DNA of 44,102 bases, taken from a virus. Below are positions 16,414 through 25,219 of this stretch, piece by piece. Both the position numbers and the translations under genes were made by a program. The DNA lies in IMG/VR virus record IMGVR_UViG_3300009506_001799, positions 1 through 44,102 of that record; one strand, written 5' to 3'. Below the pieces are notes generated by a model. The model did no database searches and had not been told where the DNA came from. It saw only the letters and a program-made list of their open reading frames with translations. Within the stretch, counting starts at the first letter, position 1. Each line of letters starts with the position of its first letter.

Positions 16414-16487
16414 GGTCCGTCTCCCTTCGTCGCGGGCTCTGCCGGCTGGCCCTGCGTCTTACGAGTGTCTGCCCTCTCGGTCCGGCT

Positions 16488-17324
16488 CTAGTACTTCAGC
16501 AGGCGCAGTACGACGTGCGCGGCGCCCGCCGCGCTGGACGAGTCGGCGGCCGCGGTCTTGACCTTCAGGTCGAGCTGGTCGTCGACGTCGAAGTAGTCGT
16601 ATCCGTTGGCGTCGCTCACGGCCTGGCTGACGAAGGCGCCGCGCGCGGTCCCGTCCGGGATCGTGAGCGTGTCATCGCCCTCGTTGCTCCCGTTGAGGAA
16701 CGAGATGACCGGCGCGGTGGTGTCGGCCGCGACGGTCGTCTCGACGACGCCCTTGATCGCGAGGATCTTGCAGCGCCACGGGAAGAGCCAGTTCGTGACG
16801 CTCGGGTCGTTCGCCGCCGTGAGGTCCAGCTGCGTGGGGAACGGCTGGTCCACAACGCGCGCGCCTGCCAGCGACCCGCGCAGAGCCGTCGGCCACAGCT
16901 TGAGCTTGACCTTCGTGTCCGCGGAGCCCTTGCGGTCGACGGCGTAGCCGATCGCCTCCCACGGGTTGGTCACCTTCTGGAGCTTGTCGCTGTCGAGGTA
17001 GTTGCCCGACGCGTCCTTCTCCGGGCCGAACATGTCGCCGTGCTCGTACGTGGTCGAGGTGCACGGCATCTCGACGACGCCGTCGGTGAGGACGCGGACC
17101 TCGTCCGTGTCGCCGCTCTCCGAGCGATCGAGGAAGACGCCGAGGAACTTCGCGCAGAACTTCGCGCGGGTCGTCGCCTCGTCGGTGTCCCACGTGAACG
17201 AGTACGCCTTGCGGGCGTCGTCGGTGTTCAGCCACGCGAGATCGCCGCGCTCGCACGTCTGGGCGGAGTCCATCGCGAAGAACTGCTCCTCGTTGTACGA
17301 CTTCTCCACGGGCACTATCGCCAT
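16488..17324 (-). CDS. Capsid-associated (decoration-like) protein
   Basis: A 278-aa protein between scaffold and major capsid. It starts MAIVPVEKSYNEEQFFAMDS and has beta-rich segments and a Ser/Ala-rich C-terminus ending AHVVLRLLKY. Proteins in this position are commonly head decoration or structural head proteins. No catalytic motif was seen. Assignment rests on position and length. Confidence 0.6.
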   Translation of the reverse strand: MAIVPVEKSYNEEQFFAMDSAQTCERGDLAWLNTDDARKAYSFTWDTDEATTRAKFCAKFLGVFLDRSESGDTDEVRVLTDGVVEMPCTSTTYEHGDMFGPEKDASGNYLDSDKLQKVTNPWEAIGYAVDRKGSADTKVKLKLWPTALRGSLAGARVVDQPFPTQLDLTAANDPSVTNWLFPWRCKILAIKGVVETTVAADTTAPVISFLNGSNEGDDTLTIPDGTARGAFVSQAVSDANGYDYFDVDDQLDLKVKTAAADSSSAAGAAHVVLRLLKY

Positions 17325-17393
17325 TGGAATGCTCCCTTCGCGTCAACCCTCGCGTGCGTCATCCGCCTGGTGGCGGCTGGTCGCTGCCGGCTG

Positions 17394-17816
17394 CTACCCC
17401 TTGACCACCTTCACGGTCTCCTCGACCGTGATGGCCTTCTTCTCGTCGCCGCCGCCCGTGCGCTCGTCGGAGCGCGGCTTGCCGGCGGCCTTGAGATACT
17501 GCGCCTCGGCGACGGCCAGGACGGCCTTTGCCTCGTCGACCGTCTTCGCGTTCTCGACGGCCTCGGTGAGTTCCGTCGTGCGCGCGGCCTCCGGGATCTT
17601 CGAGTCCTTGAGGAGCTTCGCGACCTCGGTCTTGCGCTCGGCGTCCTTCGTCGCCGCCTCGAAGCCGGCGACCTTCGCCTTCGCCTCGGCGAGGTCGGCC
17701 TCGAGCTGCTTCGTCTTCTCGTCGCCCTTCGCCTCGGCGAGGCCGGCGTCGCGCCCTTCCTTGATGACCTGGGCGTACAGCTCCGGGTGCTTCGCCTTGA
17801 GCTCCTCGAGGTTCAT
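17394..17816 (-). CDS. Scaffold protein from internal start
   Basis: A 140-aa product starting MNLEELKAKHPELYAQVI, preceded by AAGGAG 6 bases upstream of the ATG at 17816. The chain is highly charged and helical (ADLAEAKAKVAGFEAATKDA), as expected of capsid scaffolds, and ends with a basic segment. It lies entirely inside the longer protease-tail frame, the same nested protease/scaffold logic as Mu I and Z. The scaffold would organise capsid assembly and then be degraded. Confidence 0.75.
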   Translation of the reverse strand: MNLEELKAKHPELYAQVIKEGRDAGLAEAKGDEKTKQLEADLAEAKAKVAGFEAATKDAERKTEVAKLLKDSKIPEAARTTELTEAVENAKTVDEAKAVLAVAEAQYLKAAGKPRSDERTGGGDEKKAITVEETVKVVKG

Positions 17817-17927
17817 GGCAGTCTCCTTCTTGTCCTGGTCCTTCGATTCGCGGAGGCTCGACGTCGTGGCCGGATCCACGACCACATCGACCGACTCGAC
17901 CTTCATGATCTTCGTGACGCGCTTCAT
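17394..17927 (-). CDS. Second half of split protease-scaffold (177 aa)
   Basis: This frame begins at an ATG that overlaps the stop of the protease gene (ATGA). Its first 30 residues (MKRVTKIMKVESVDVVVDPATTSSL) look like the region that in related prohead proteases directly follows the catalytic serine segment in the same polypeptide. In this phage the family's usual single protease-scaffold chain is therefore divided into two frames joined by a 4-base overlap. Coupled re-initiation or a frameshift could both supply the second part. A sequencing or assembly indel cannot be excluded. Confidence 0.65.
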   Translation of the reverse strand: MKRVTKIMKVESVDVVVDPATTSSLRESKDQDKKETAMNLEELKAKHPELYAQVIKEGRDAGLAEAKGDEKTKQLEADLAEAKAKVAGFEAATKDAERKTEVAKLLKDSKIPEAARTTELTEAVENAKTVDEAKAVLAVAEAQYLKAAGKPRSDERTGGGDEKKAITVEETVKVVKG

Positions 17928-18307
17928 GCCACCTGCCCCGAGATCACATGCGACATGCCGACGGCCGACGGGTTCGTGTCCGCGACCCACAGGAGCTTGT
18001 CGCCGTCCTCGCCGGGGCCGACATGAACATCGCCCCGCATGCCGGCGACGTCCTTCTCCATCACGTAGCGCGGACCACGCACGAAGGCGACCATCTTCAG
18101 CGGGCCGCGATCACCGTCGTGGCCGGCGTAGATCGGCTTGCCTTCGTAGAGAGGGACTGCTTCGCGGATCGCATCGCGGTCGTATGAGTAGCCATTCGCC
18201 GAGTGTTCGTTGAGCAGCTTGACTCCGTAGATGATCCGTTTCTCAACGTCCACCCTGAAGCCATCGCCGCTCAGTTCGATTGCCTCGCGAATGGTCTCTT
18301 CGGCCAC
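17924..18307 (-). CDS. Prohead protease catalytic domain
   Basis: A 127-aa protein with the features of Mu I-type/S78-like prohead proteases: a GKPIYAGHDG segment carrying the likely catalytic His and AVGMSHVISG carrying the likely catalytic Ser near the C-terminus. It starts at GTG 18307, with GGAGG 9 bases upstream. It processes scaffold and capsid proteins during head maturation. The chain stops right after the Ser motif, shorter than usual, and the expected following sequence is in the overlapping next frame. It is the first gene after a short intergenic region with regulatory repeats. Confidence 0.75.
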   Translation of the reverse strand: MAEETIREAIELSGDGFRVDVEKRIIYGVKLLNEHSANGYSYDRDAIREAVPLYEGKPIYAGHDGDRGPLKMVAFVRGPRYVMEKDVAGMRGDVHVGPGEDGDKLLWVADTNPSAVGMSHVISGQVA

Positions 18308-18334
18308 GTGTCCGGACCTCCGCCTTCACTCGTG

Positions 18335-18366
18335 ATAGATTCGGACAGGAGGGTCGGACAGAAGGG
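18335..18366 (-). promoter_or_regulatory. Tandem TCGGACA repeats upstream of the head gene block
   Basis: Two direct 13-base units on the plus strand, TCGGACAGGAGGG (18341-18353) and TCGGACAGAAGGG (18354-18366), occupy most of the 72-bp gap between the Mu F-like gene and the protease. Read leftward toward the genes they show TTCTGTCCGA and then CTGTCCGAATCTATC. Similar elements precede the first late gene at 25.6 kb. They are read as a late promoter or operator, which is inference. Confidence 0.6.
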
Positions 18367-18379
18367 TGGCAATCGCGCA

Positions 18380-19489
18380 TCAATTCGCGACGCGCTTGAG
18401 GTCGCGCAGGGGACGGGAGCCGCCCCCCGGTGCCGGCAGGTCGTCGTACGTGATCCTGCCCTTCGTGATGAGTTCGTGTCGGCCGGCACCGAGGACGCGG
18501 CGCTGCGTCGCTGCGGGTTGTCTCCTGATCCACTGCCGCCAGGTCGTGCGTCCGCGAATGAAGCGGCCCCCCGAGAGCATGCGCCCCGGCGGCTCGATTT
18601 CGTCCATGGGGATCCCGAGCTCGCGCCAGGTCCTGGCTACCGGCGCGTAGGTGCACCCGCACTGCGGATGCAAAGGGATCGACGGGCGATCCTCATTGGC
18701 TCCGAAGACGCGCCCGTCGTATGAGCCGCACTCGACACACGTGTTCTCCCAGGTGGCGATGAACTCGTACCCGGCGATCACGTCGGAGAACGCCTTGAGT
18801 GCCTTCTCCTTCGCTTGTGCCGCACAGCGCGCGAGCTCGGTCCGCGCGATCGAGCGCGCGCGGTACTCGTCGCCATCCACCAGGCCGCGGATCGCGCGCG
18901 CCAGATCGTCGACGGAATCACCGCGCGCGAACGCCATGCTCGTCTGCGAGAGAACCTCCCGCGTCGACTCGGCCGCGATCCTCGTGAACCGTTTCGGCCA
19001 GGCGACGCCATCGACCGGTGCGAACGCCAGCTCGGCCGCCTGCGCCTCGGTGAACACCGGCGAGCCGAGACGCATGCCGACCTGGCCGGACGTCTGGATT
19101 CTCTTCGCGAAGTCGTCGAGCTCGGGCTCCTCCAGGTCGTCGATGGTGTACGCGTCATCGTCCTCGCGAAGGCGCGACTCCATGACGGGCGCGGGCATCG
19201 CCGAGCGCAGCTGCTCGCGCAGAACTGAATCGACGTCCCGGACCTCATCGACCAGCCGGCGCGCGAGCCATTCCCGCAGTCGATCGAGCGCGCGCGTGAT
19301 CTCGGTCCGTACATAGAACGCCTCGACGGGCGCGCGCACAGCCCGCTGCATGAGCACGTGCGAGAGCACCCGATCGGCAACGCCGTCCCAGACGACGCGC
19401 TGCAGGGCGAGCTCGTCGGCCCAGCGATACAGCCGAGCTCCCTGGTCGGCGATGACTGCGTCGGAGAGTGATGCGCGCGGGTAGGTCAT
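18380..19489 (-). CDS. Mu F-like / SPP1 gp7-like head morphogenesis protein
   Basis: A 369-aa protein. The C-terminal half has the family signature: a helical repeat region (SIARTELARCAAQAKEKAL), then CVECGSYDGRVF and HPQCGCTY, a Cys-pair pattern typical of Mu F/SPP1 gp7 minor head proteins. These are present in few copies in the head and may help genome ejection. ATG at 19489 overlaps the stop of the glycosyltransferase gene (ATGA), which defines the start. In most relatives this gene directly follows the portal. Here a two-gene glycan cassette separates them. Confidence 0.8.
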   Translation of the reverse strand: MTYPRASLSDAVIADQGARLYRWADELALQRVVWDGVADRVLSHVLMQRAVRAPVEAFYVRTEITRALDRLREWLARRLVDEVRDVDSVLREQLRSAMPAPVMESRLREDDDAYTIDDLEEPELDDFAKRIQTSGQVGMRLGSPVFTEAQAAELAFAPVDGVAWPKRFTRIAAESTREVLSQTSMAFARGDSVDDLARAIRGLVDGDEYRARSIARTELARCAAQAKEKALKAFSDVIAGYEFIATWENTCVECGSYDGRVFGANEDRPSIPLHPQCGCTYAPVARTWRELGIPMDEIEPPGRMLSGGRFIRGRTTWRQWIRRQPAATQRRVLGAGRHELITKGRITYDDLPAPGGGSRPLRDLKRVAN

Positions 19490-20496
19490 GCCCGAAGCAG
19501 CGCCTCCCTGAAGGAATCCCGCACCGACTCGGGCGAGAACTGGGACTTCCGCGCATCGGCAACGGCAACGACCTGGTCCCAGTAGTCCCTGCTGCGCGGC
19601 AGCTCCCGCAACCACGCGTCGATCATCTTCTCGTGACCGTACATGCACGAGATCTCCGGGAAGAGCCACCCCTGGAACATCGTCTCGCGATAGCCGACGC
19701 ACGGTACGCCGACGGCCGCGCAGTCCGCGGCGAATCGACCGAGGCTGTAGTCGGGGTCGAGGTGGATCGCGGCCCTGCACTGTGCCAGGCGCGACAGGAA
19801 CTGCGAGTACGGCAGAACGTCGACGAAATGCCCGTCGAACAGAGCGCGCAGACGGCCGCCGACGATGGCATCATGCTCGGGCCGATGACGATCACGCAGC
19901 GTCATGATCCTCCAGTCGTCGTTCGGCAGCGCGGCGCGCGCGATCGCCAGACTCAACAGGCCCCCGCGGTGTGCGGTCGGACTGGCGCCGACGAAGATCC
20001 AGTTGCGCCGGTCGTCGGGCGTTCTGCGGTGCAGCTCGGCGTCGCGCGGGAATGGGAAGAGCAGGTAGCCGATCGGTCGCTTCGTAAAGAACTTCCATGT
20101 GCCGATCAACTCGGGATTCTGCACGAGCACCAGTCGCGCGGCGCGCAGCGCCTTGATGTAGCGCTCACGGTCGCCGAGCGGCAGCGTGTTCCAGATACAG
20201 CCCGGCCCCTCCTGGAAGACGGCGACGAAGTCGTGGACGCGCGTGAGTTCGAGGACGGCCTTCGCGAGCGCCGCGTGCAGGTCCACGAGGACGACGTGGT
20301 ATGCGGACAGCGCCTCGATCGCTTCCTGGTCGAGCTCGGTGCCGATGAACATGTCCGCCCCGATACAGGCGGCGATGCCCTCGACGGAGCAGAGGTGCTC
20401 CTGATTCTCTGGCGGTCGTGCATCCCACCTCTTGCGGATCGGATGCGGATCACCGGTGTAGCACGACACGAGAGCGGTTCGGGGGAGATCGCTCAC
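19486..20496 (-). CDS. GT-B-fold glycosyltransferase (GT4-like)
   Basis: A 336-aa protein with the outline of GT-B glycosyltransferases: an acceptor half with Rossmann-like segments (ALVSCYTGDPHPIRKRW, VVLVDLHAALAK) and a donor half with WIFVGASPTAHRGG and AAIHLDPDYSLGRFAADCAAVGVPCVG, matching the usual nucleotide-sugar pocket region. The donor and acceptor are unknown. It lies between an O-methyltransferase and a head protein gene within the head operon, overlapping the latter by 4 bases. It may glycosylate virion proteins or alter host surface sugars late in infection. Confidence 0.65.
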   Translation of the reverse strand: MSDLPRTALVSCYTGDPHPIRKRWDARPPENQEHLCSVEGIAACIGADMFIGTELDQEAIEALSAYHVVLVDLHAALAKAVLELTRVHDFVAVFQEGPGCIWNTLPLGDRERYIKALRAARLVLVQNPELIGTWKFFTKRPIGYLLFPFPRDAELHRRTPDDRRNWIFVGASPTAHRGGLLSLAIARAALPNDDWRIMTLRDRHRPEHDAIVGGRLRALFDGHFVDVLPYSQFLSRLAQCRAAIHLDPDYSLGRFAADCAAVGVPCVGYRETMFQGWLFPEISCMYGHEKMIDAWLRELPRSRDYWDQVVAVADARKSQFSPESVRDSFREALLRA

Positions 20497-20508
20497 GCCG
20501 TCCTCCGT

Positions 20509-21222
20509 TCAGCAGTAGATGGCCTTGCGAATCACGCACTGATCAAGTGCCGACACGTTCAGCATGGCGAGCTCGCCGTTCTTCGGGCCCGACGCGTTCG
20601 TGCCGATGAAGAAGGCGCGTGCCTCGCCTGCGTCCTGTATGCGCTCGGCCAGCGAGGCGATCGCGAGGCCGAAGTAATCCGCGATCGCCTGCGCGACGCC
20701 CGGGCACTTCGTCCAGCCGAAGTCGTCACAGATGATGGAGCCGCCGAGCGGCAGCCGGGGCCAGAAGTACTCGAGCCCCGCCTTCGTGGACTCGTACAGA
20801 TCGCCGTCGAGATGCACGCATGCGAAGCAGAGAGAGTCGACGTCGGCCGTCGTCTCAGGGAACCGGCCGACCTTCAGATGATGCCGGTGCAGCGACCCCG
20901 TCCGGGCCGCGAGCCACGAGAGGACCTCCTGCGCGGACGTGTCGCCGAAGTCGCCACGCTGGTGCACGTCGACCGACGAGGGCTCCGGCATCCCGGCGAA
21001 CGTGTCGAACAGATACAGATCCTTGTCCGGGGCTGCCAGTGACATGAGGCAGGCCGTGCCGCCACGCCACACGCCGAGCTCGGCGAAGTCGCCGGGGAGT
21101 TTCCGGGCGCGCCGCGCCTCGCGCCAGATGGACGCGCACCGGTCCGCCGGAGCGCAGCATCGGTCCTTCGCAGTCGCATACGCCGCCGCAAAGTCCGAGA
21201 GGGGGGTCTCGCTCGTCACCAC
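20509..21222 (-). CDS. TylF/MycF-like sugar O-methyltransferase
   Basis: A 237-aa SAM-dependent methyltransferase of the TylF type. Motifs include GDFAELGVWRGGTACLMS (SAM-binding loop), LYLFDTFAGMPEP, a DLYESTKAGLEYFWPRLPLGG segment and IICDDFG, the acidic metal/substrate site of this family. TylF-like enzymes methylate sugar hydroxyls, often on surface glycans. The start is taken at GTG 21222, with GGAAAGG 5 bases upstream. A second GTG follows directly. It pairs with the adjacent glycosyltransferase (12 bp gap), suggesting transfer and then methylation of a sugar. Confidence 0.78.
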   Translation of the reverse strand: MVTSETPLSDFAAAYATAKDRCCAPADRCASIWREARRARKLPGDFAELGVWRGGTACLMSLAAPDKDLYLFDTFAGMPEPSSVDVHQRGDFGDTSAQEVLSWLAARTGSLHRHHLKVGRFPETTADVDSLCFACVHLDGDLYESTKAGLEYFWPRLPLGGSIICDDFGWTKCPGVAQAIADYFGLAIASLAERIQDAGEARAFFIGTNASGPKNGELAMLNVSALDQCVIRKAIYC

Positions 21223-21274
21223 AATGGCCTTTCCCGGGCCGGAAACCCGGTTCAGAAAGTTTCAGAAACGCTCC

Positions 21275-22801
21275 CTAGTCTTCCCGGTCGTCGCCGTTCC
21301 GATCGCCGCTCTGAGGCGGCGTATCGCGCGAATCGTCGGCCCGATCCGGGGGGCCCTGGTCGCCATCGCCGCCGCGATCGCCGTCCCCCTGGCCCCACTC
21401 CGGATAGCTCCTGCGCTCCTCCTCGTCGGCCATATTCGAGTTCTCGACGTCGGGGTCGAGGCCGTCACGGATGGCAGCCGTGCGCTTCGACATCCAGCCA
21501 CCGCTCACGGCGATCGAGTCGCCCTTCACGTCCGGCAGTCTCTCGCCGCGGGGGAAGCGCGGCCCGATGATCTTGGCCTTGCGCACGAGCTCCTTAACCC
21601 GCTCCGGGCCGCCGAGGAGTTCGACGCGCGACATGAGCACCTGCCGCATGGCCGGACGCTGAACGCGCTCGGCCAGACGGCGCTGCCAGCGCCGGATCGA
21701 GACCTGCGACGCCGTCTGGCTGATCATGACGCCCGCGTACGTCGCCGACTGCGCGTCCATGCGCGAGAGATACTCGGCCATCCGCGATCCCTGCGAGAGG
21801 CGCAGGCCGAGCTCGCGCCCGACGTTGACCAGGTCCTTCGCATCGACGTTCGGCGAGAGGTATTCGTAGTCGGTGTTGTTCGTGTCGATGATCGTGCCGC
21901 CGCGGTATCGGCGACGCCTGACGCTGCGCTTCGAGCCGCTGGCCGTCTCGTTCGTCGTGCCGGTCTTCTGCGCGTCGGCGAACGTCCGGACCTGTCCCGG
22001 CGTCGCGCCGAGGTGCTTGCGGATCATGACGATCGCCGTGCGCATCCTGACCAGCAGCAGCAGGTCGTACAGCCATTGCCCGTAGCTCTTCACCGTGTCG
22101 CTCGACGCGAAGAGCAGCGGGAGGCCCCGTTTCACGTTCGACTGCGTGCCGATCTTCCACCACGTACAGGCGGTCGCGTCGACGGGGACGATCTCGTTAC
22201 CGTACTCGATGTTGAACCGCAGGATGGTCTCGACGTCCTCGGGATCCGTCTCGATGGGGTCGACGCCCTGCCGCGGCGCCTTGAGCTTCTCCGGGTCGAC
22301 GAACCGCTGCTTGAGATCCACGCCGTCCCAGAACCAGCGCATGAGCATCTCGCCGTCGACGAGCACACGCTCGAAGGCCTCGTCGATCCTGTCGACCCAC
22401 AGCGTCTCGTCCGACCATTCGTCCCAGAGCTGCTGCGCGGTCTCGGCCAGCTGCTGGTCGTCGTGCTGGAACGTGGTCGTGAGGCCGGAGTCCTGAAGCG
22501 AGAGGTCGATGATGCAGTTGATCAGGCCCAGGTACGTCTCGTCGAGCAGGAACAGGTCGCGCGACTTCGCGCGCGCCATCTCGAGGCTCTTGGCCGGCCC
22601 GCGCCACGGCAGCATGCTCTTCGACCTCGTGGATCCCCAGTCGCGATCGTCGTCGTCTTCGTAGTCCGACCAGGCCTCCATCACGCGGCGCCAGTCGTTG
22701 AACGCGCGCTCCGCCAGGGCAACGCTGGCCTCGGCCTCGAGCGCATCGGCACGCGCGGCGGCCCGCCACGCGCGGTACTTGTCACGGATCAGTCCGAACA
22801 T
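21275..22801 (-). CDS. Portal protein
   Basis: A 508-aa protein directly downstream of the large terminase. ATG at 22801 is preceded by AAGGGGAG and overlaps the terminase stop. Features typical of portals include an N-terminal helical stem, a core with VDGEMLMRWFWDG and GLPLLFASSDTVKSYGQWLYDLLLLVRMR, and a disordered acidic Gly/Asp-rich C-terminus. The dodecameric portal would dock terminase and later the connector. I could not decide between portal families from sequence alone. Confidence 0.8.
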   Translation of the reverse strand: MFGLIRDKYRAWRAAARADALEAEASVALAERAFNDWRRVMEAWSDYEDDDDRDWGSTRSKSMLPWRGPAKSLEMARAKSRDLFLLDETYLGLINCIIDLSLQDSGLTTTFQHDDQQLAETAQQLWDEWSDETLWVDRIDEAFERVLVDGEMLMRWFWDGVDLKQRFVDPEKLKAPRQGVDPIETDPEDVETILRFNIEYGNEIVPVDATACTWWKIGTQSNVKRGLPLLFASSDTVKSYGQWLYDLLLLVRMRTAIVMIRKHLGATPGQVRTFADAQKTGTTNETASGSKRSVRRRRYRGGTIIDTNNTDYEYLSPNVDAKDLVNVGRELGLRLSQGSRMAEYLSRMDAQSATYAGVMISQTASQVSIRRWQRRLAERVQRPAMRQVLMSRVELLGGPERVKELVRKAKIIGPRFPRGERLPDVKGDSIAVSGGWMSKRTAAIRDGLDPDVENSNMADEEERRSYPEWGQGDGDRGGDGDQGPPDRADDSRDTPPQSGDRNGDDRED

Positions 22802-24537
22802 CCGAACTCCCCTTCTCTCGCGGGCTCGTGCACCTCTTCGCGGTCGAACGTCTCGACGCGCGGGACGAAGAAACCGCCGATCTTGCATGCCAGCAGTTCG
22901 TAGGCGCTGGCGAAGCGCTGGTGGTCCTTGCCCTTGCTCCAGACGTAGCGGATGTCGCCGGACGGCGTCTTCTTCGCCAGGCGCTCGGGCTTGCAGAGCT
23001 CGTCATAGAACTCGCCCTCGAGCAGCGTCGCGGCGTCGCGCGGCAGCTCGACCTGACGCCTGATGTAGGTCTGCTGATCTGCGTCGAGGAGCGAGGTGCG
23101 GTCGACGCGCACGATACCCTTCTGTTCGTCGACCGTGACACCAGCGAGCGAGTCGCCCTGAAGGAAGTCGCAGCGCCAGAGCCGCCACCACCACCCGGAC
23201 GGCTCGCCATCCTTCGTGTATCCGGTGACGCCGTGCTCGAGCTCGCGCTGGAACTCCTCGAGCAGATGCGTCTCGGGCCGCGCGTCGGCGACGACCAGCG
23301 CAACGTTGTAGCGGTCGAGCAGCTCGCGCACCTGCCGCTTCGACCGCAACTTGCCGGCGAACACCAGGCGCCGCTGACTGCCGCCGGGACAAACTGATAT
23401 CCGCAGGTCGAAGCGCGCGCCGATGTCGAGTCCCGCGACCGCGTGCACCGCAGCATCGGGCATCGTGTAGTTGCGCACGCAGCGGCTGAGCATCTCGGCG
23501 GTCAGCCGCGATCCCGGCGCGGCGTACGGCAGGCCGAGGCGCTCGTTGTAGAAGACCTCCATGGAGGCGACGTCGTCTTCGGCCTTCTGGAACTCCTCGA
23601 CGAGCCTCCGCAGCGGCACCGAGGCGAGGAACAGCTGGCTGAAGTGGTAGCTCCTTCGCGTCGCGCCCGTGTTGGTCGGCTTCCAGAATGCGAACGCCGG
23701 GTCGCGCTCGAGGCGGTCTATCGGACTTGCGCACGTGCGGCAGTAGATGTGGGGATCTGAGCCGGAGCCCTTCTGCCACTTCGGGTCGAGCAGCTCGTAC
23801 CCGATGACCTGGCCCTCCTCGTCACGGAGCGTCTTCACGACGTTGACGAACCAGTCGAGCGGTTGCTCGTCGCCGCACTGTCGGCACTTGATGTGCCACT
23901 CGCGCTTGTCGCCCTGCTCGTACACTTTCGCGATCCCGACGTCGGGGTGCGTCGGGTTGGCGATGTGATACACGATGCGGTACTGCGAATGGTCGAGCCG
24001 GCCGAGCGCCAGCTTCAGGTTCTCCTGGTCGCACTCGTCGTATTCCTCGACCACCAGCATGTCGACGGGGATCTCGCGGAAACTGCGGCGGGTCTCGGCC
24101 GAGGCGAAGTTGATCACGCCGTGGCCGAAGGCCTTCAGGCCGACGTTGTCGACTTCATCCGGGGCCGCCTTGAGCAGATCGCGATACCGGTCGACGTATT
24201 CGAGCGGTCGATCGATGCGGTTGTGGACGTACCTGCCGCGCTGATCGTATGTCGGGAGCACGACCATCACGCCGAGGCCGCTGGAGGCCGCGGCCAGGAT
24301 CATCGGGATCGTCGTCTCGGTGACGCCGCACTGCACGCACTTCATGATGTCGGCGCCCAGCGGGATCTCGTTGATCAGCTCGCGCTGGTAGGGGGCGTCG
24401 TCGAAGCGCAGCATCTGGTTCGAGTGCGTGCGGTGGATCCGCGTGAACTCCAGCCGCCGCGAGGCGATCTGCTTCATCGCCAGCAGCAGCGCGAGGCGCT
24501 CGCGATCGACCCGTTCCTGATCAGATGCGCCGGGCAT
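22789..24537 (-). CDS. Terminase large subunit (GpA-like)
   Basis: A 582-aa packaging motor. The ATPase has a deviant P-loop near residues 65-76 (IMKCVQCGVTET) and a Walker B with catalytic Glu at VDMLVVEEYDE (158-168). Two CxxC knuckles follow (CRQCGDEQP and CRTCASP), as in GpA-type terminases. The nuclease half contains the acidic strands AVAGLDIGARFDLRI and VALVVADARPE. It cleaves and pumps DNA into the prohead. The gene overlaps the small terminase by 17 bp and the portal start by 13 bp. Mu-class phages package headful from integrated copies. Confidence 0.88.
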   Translation of the reverse strand: MPGASDQERVDRERLALLLAMKQIASRRLEFTRIHRTHSNQMLRFDDAPYQRELINEIPLGADIMKCVQCGVTETTIPMILAAASSGLGVMVVLPTYDQRGRYVHNRIDRPLEYVDRYRDLLKAAPDEVDNVGLKAFGHGVINFASAETRRSFREIPVDMLVVEEYDECDQENLKLALGRLDHSQYRIVYHIANPTHPDVGIAKVYEQGDKREWHIKCRQCGDEQPLDWFVNVVKTLRDEEGQVIGYELLDPKWQKGSGSDPHIYCRTCASPIDRLERDPAFAFWKPTNTGATRRSYHFSQLFLASVPLRRLVEEFQKAEDDVASMEVFYNERLGLPYAAPGSRLTAEMLSRCVRNYTMPDAAVHAVAGLDIGARFDLRISVCPGGSQRRLVFAGKLRSKRQVRELLDRYNVALVVADARPETHLLEEFQRELEHGVTGYTKDGEPSGWWWRLWRCDFLQGDSLAGVTVDEQKGIVRVDRTSLLDADQQTYIRRQVELPRDAATLLEGEFYDELCKPERLAKKTPSGDIRYVWSKGKDHQRFASAYELLACKIGGFFVPRVETFDREEVHEPAREGEFGCSD

Positions 24538-25213
24538 CGAGTTCCCTCGATTCGCGCTCGATGTCCCGGACCAGGTCTGCCTTCGTGCCCTTCGCCGCGC
24601 GTTCCTTCGGGCTGTCGATGTGCGTGTGCACGTGCACGCTGCGCGCGTCGACCGTCGGGACCGGCGACTGCGACTTGCGGCCGAGGCCGAGGATGTTGTG
24701 CAGCTCCTTCACGATCTTTGGCAGGGAGTACGCGAGATCCGGCGCCTTGAGATCGCCGTCCTCGATCTTCGCGGCGAGAGCGCGCAGCGCCTTCGGCATC
24801 ATGTCCGAGGACACCTTCGCCAGCTCGATGAGGCCCTTCATGTGCGTCCGCTGGACCTCGACCTCGAGCAGCGCCATCTCCTCGGCCAGCTTCTCGCGCG
24901 ACTCCTTCGCCACCGCTCGATCGATCTCTTCTTTCCGTCGCAGCCAGTCCTCGCGGTGCTCGGCGAAGATGCTGCGCAGCGTGTTCTCGGCGATGGAATC
25001 GAACTCCTCCATCATGCGCAGCTTGCGGAGCGTGCCCTTGATCGTGCCCGTCTGCAGCCAGACCGCGAAAATCTTCTCGGCCTTGTCGATGCCGCCGTAG
25101 TAGGTGCGGGGCATCTTCTTGTCCCGCTTCTTCGCGGTGGGCTTCTTCGCAGCCGCGCGCCTGCGCTTCGGCGCCGCCTTCTTCTTCGCGGTCTTGCGGG
25201 TGCGCTTCGCCAT
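24521..25213 (-). CDS. Terminase small subunit-like protein
   Basis: A 230-aa protein upstream of the large terminase. The first 33 residues are a Lys/Arg/Ala-rich tail, then a helical DNA-recognition-type region (IFAVWLQTGTIKGTLRKLRM, resembling HTH of small terminases) and a long coiled coil (EEIDRAVAKESREKLAEEMALLEVEVQ) that could build the ring. The C-terminus is charged and less ordered. Position and architecture support recognition of the packaging start. The basic tail may add non-specific DNA binding. Confidence 0.7.
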   Translation of the reverse strand: MAKRTRKTAKKKAAPKRRRAAAKKPTAKKRDKKMPRTYYGGIDKAEKIFAVWLQTGTIKGTLRKLRMMEEFDSIAENTLRSIFAEHREDWLRRKEEIDRAVAKESREKLAEEMALLEVEVQRTHMKGLIELAKVSSDMMPKALRALAAKIEDGDLKAPDLAYSLPKIVKELHNILGLGRKSQSPVPTVDARSVHVHTHIDSPKERAAKGTKADLVRDIERESRELDARRI

Positions 25214-25219
25214 GGCGGG

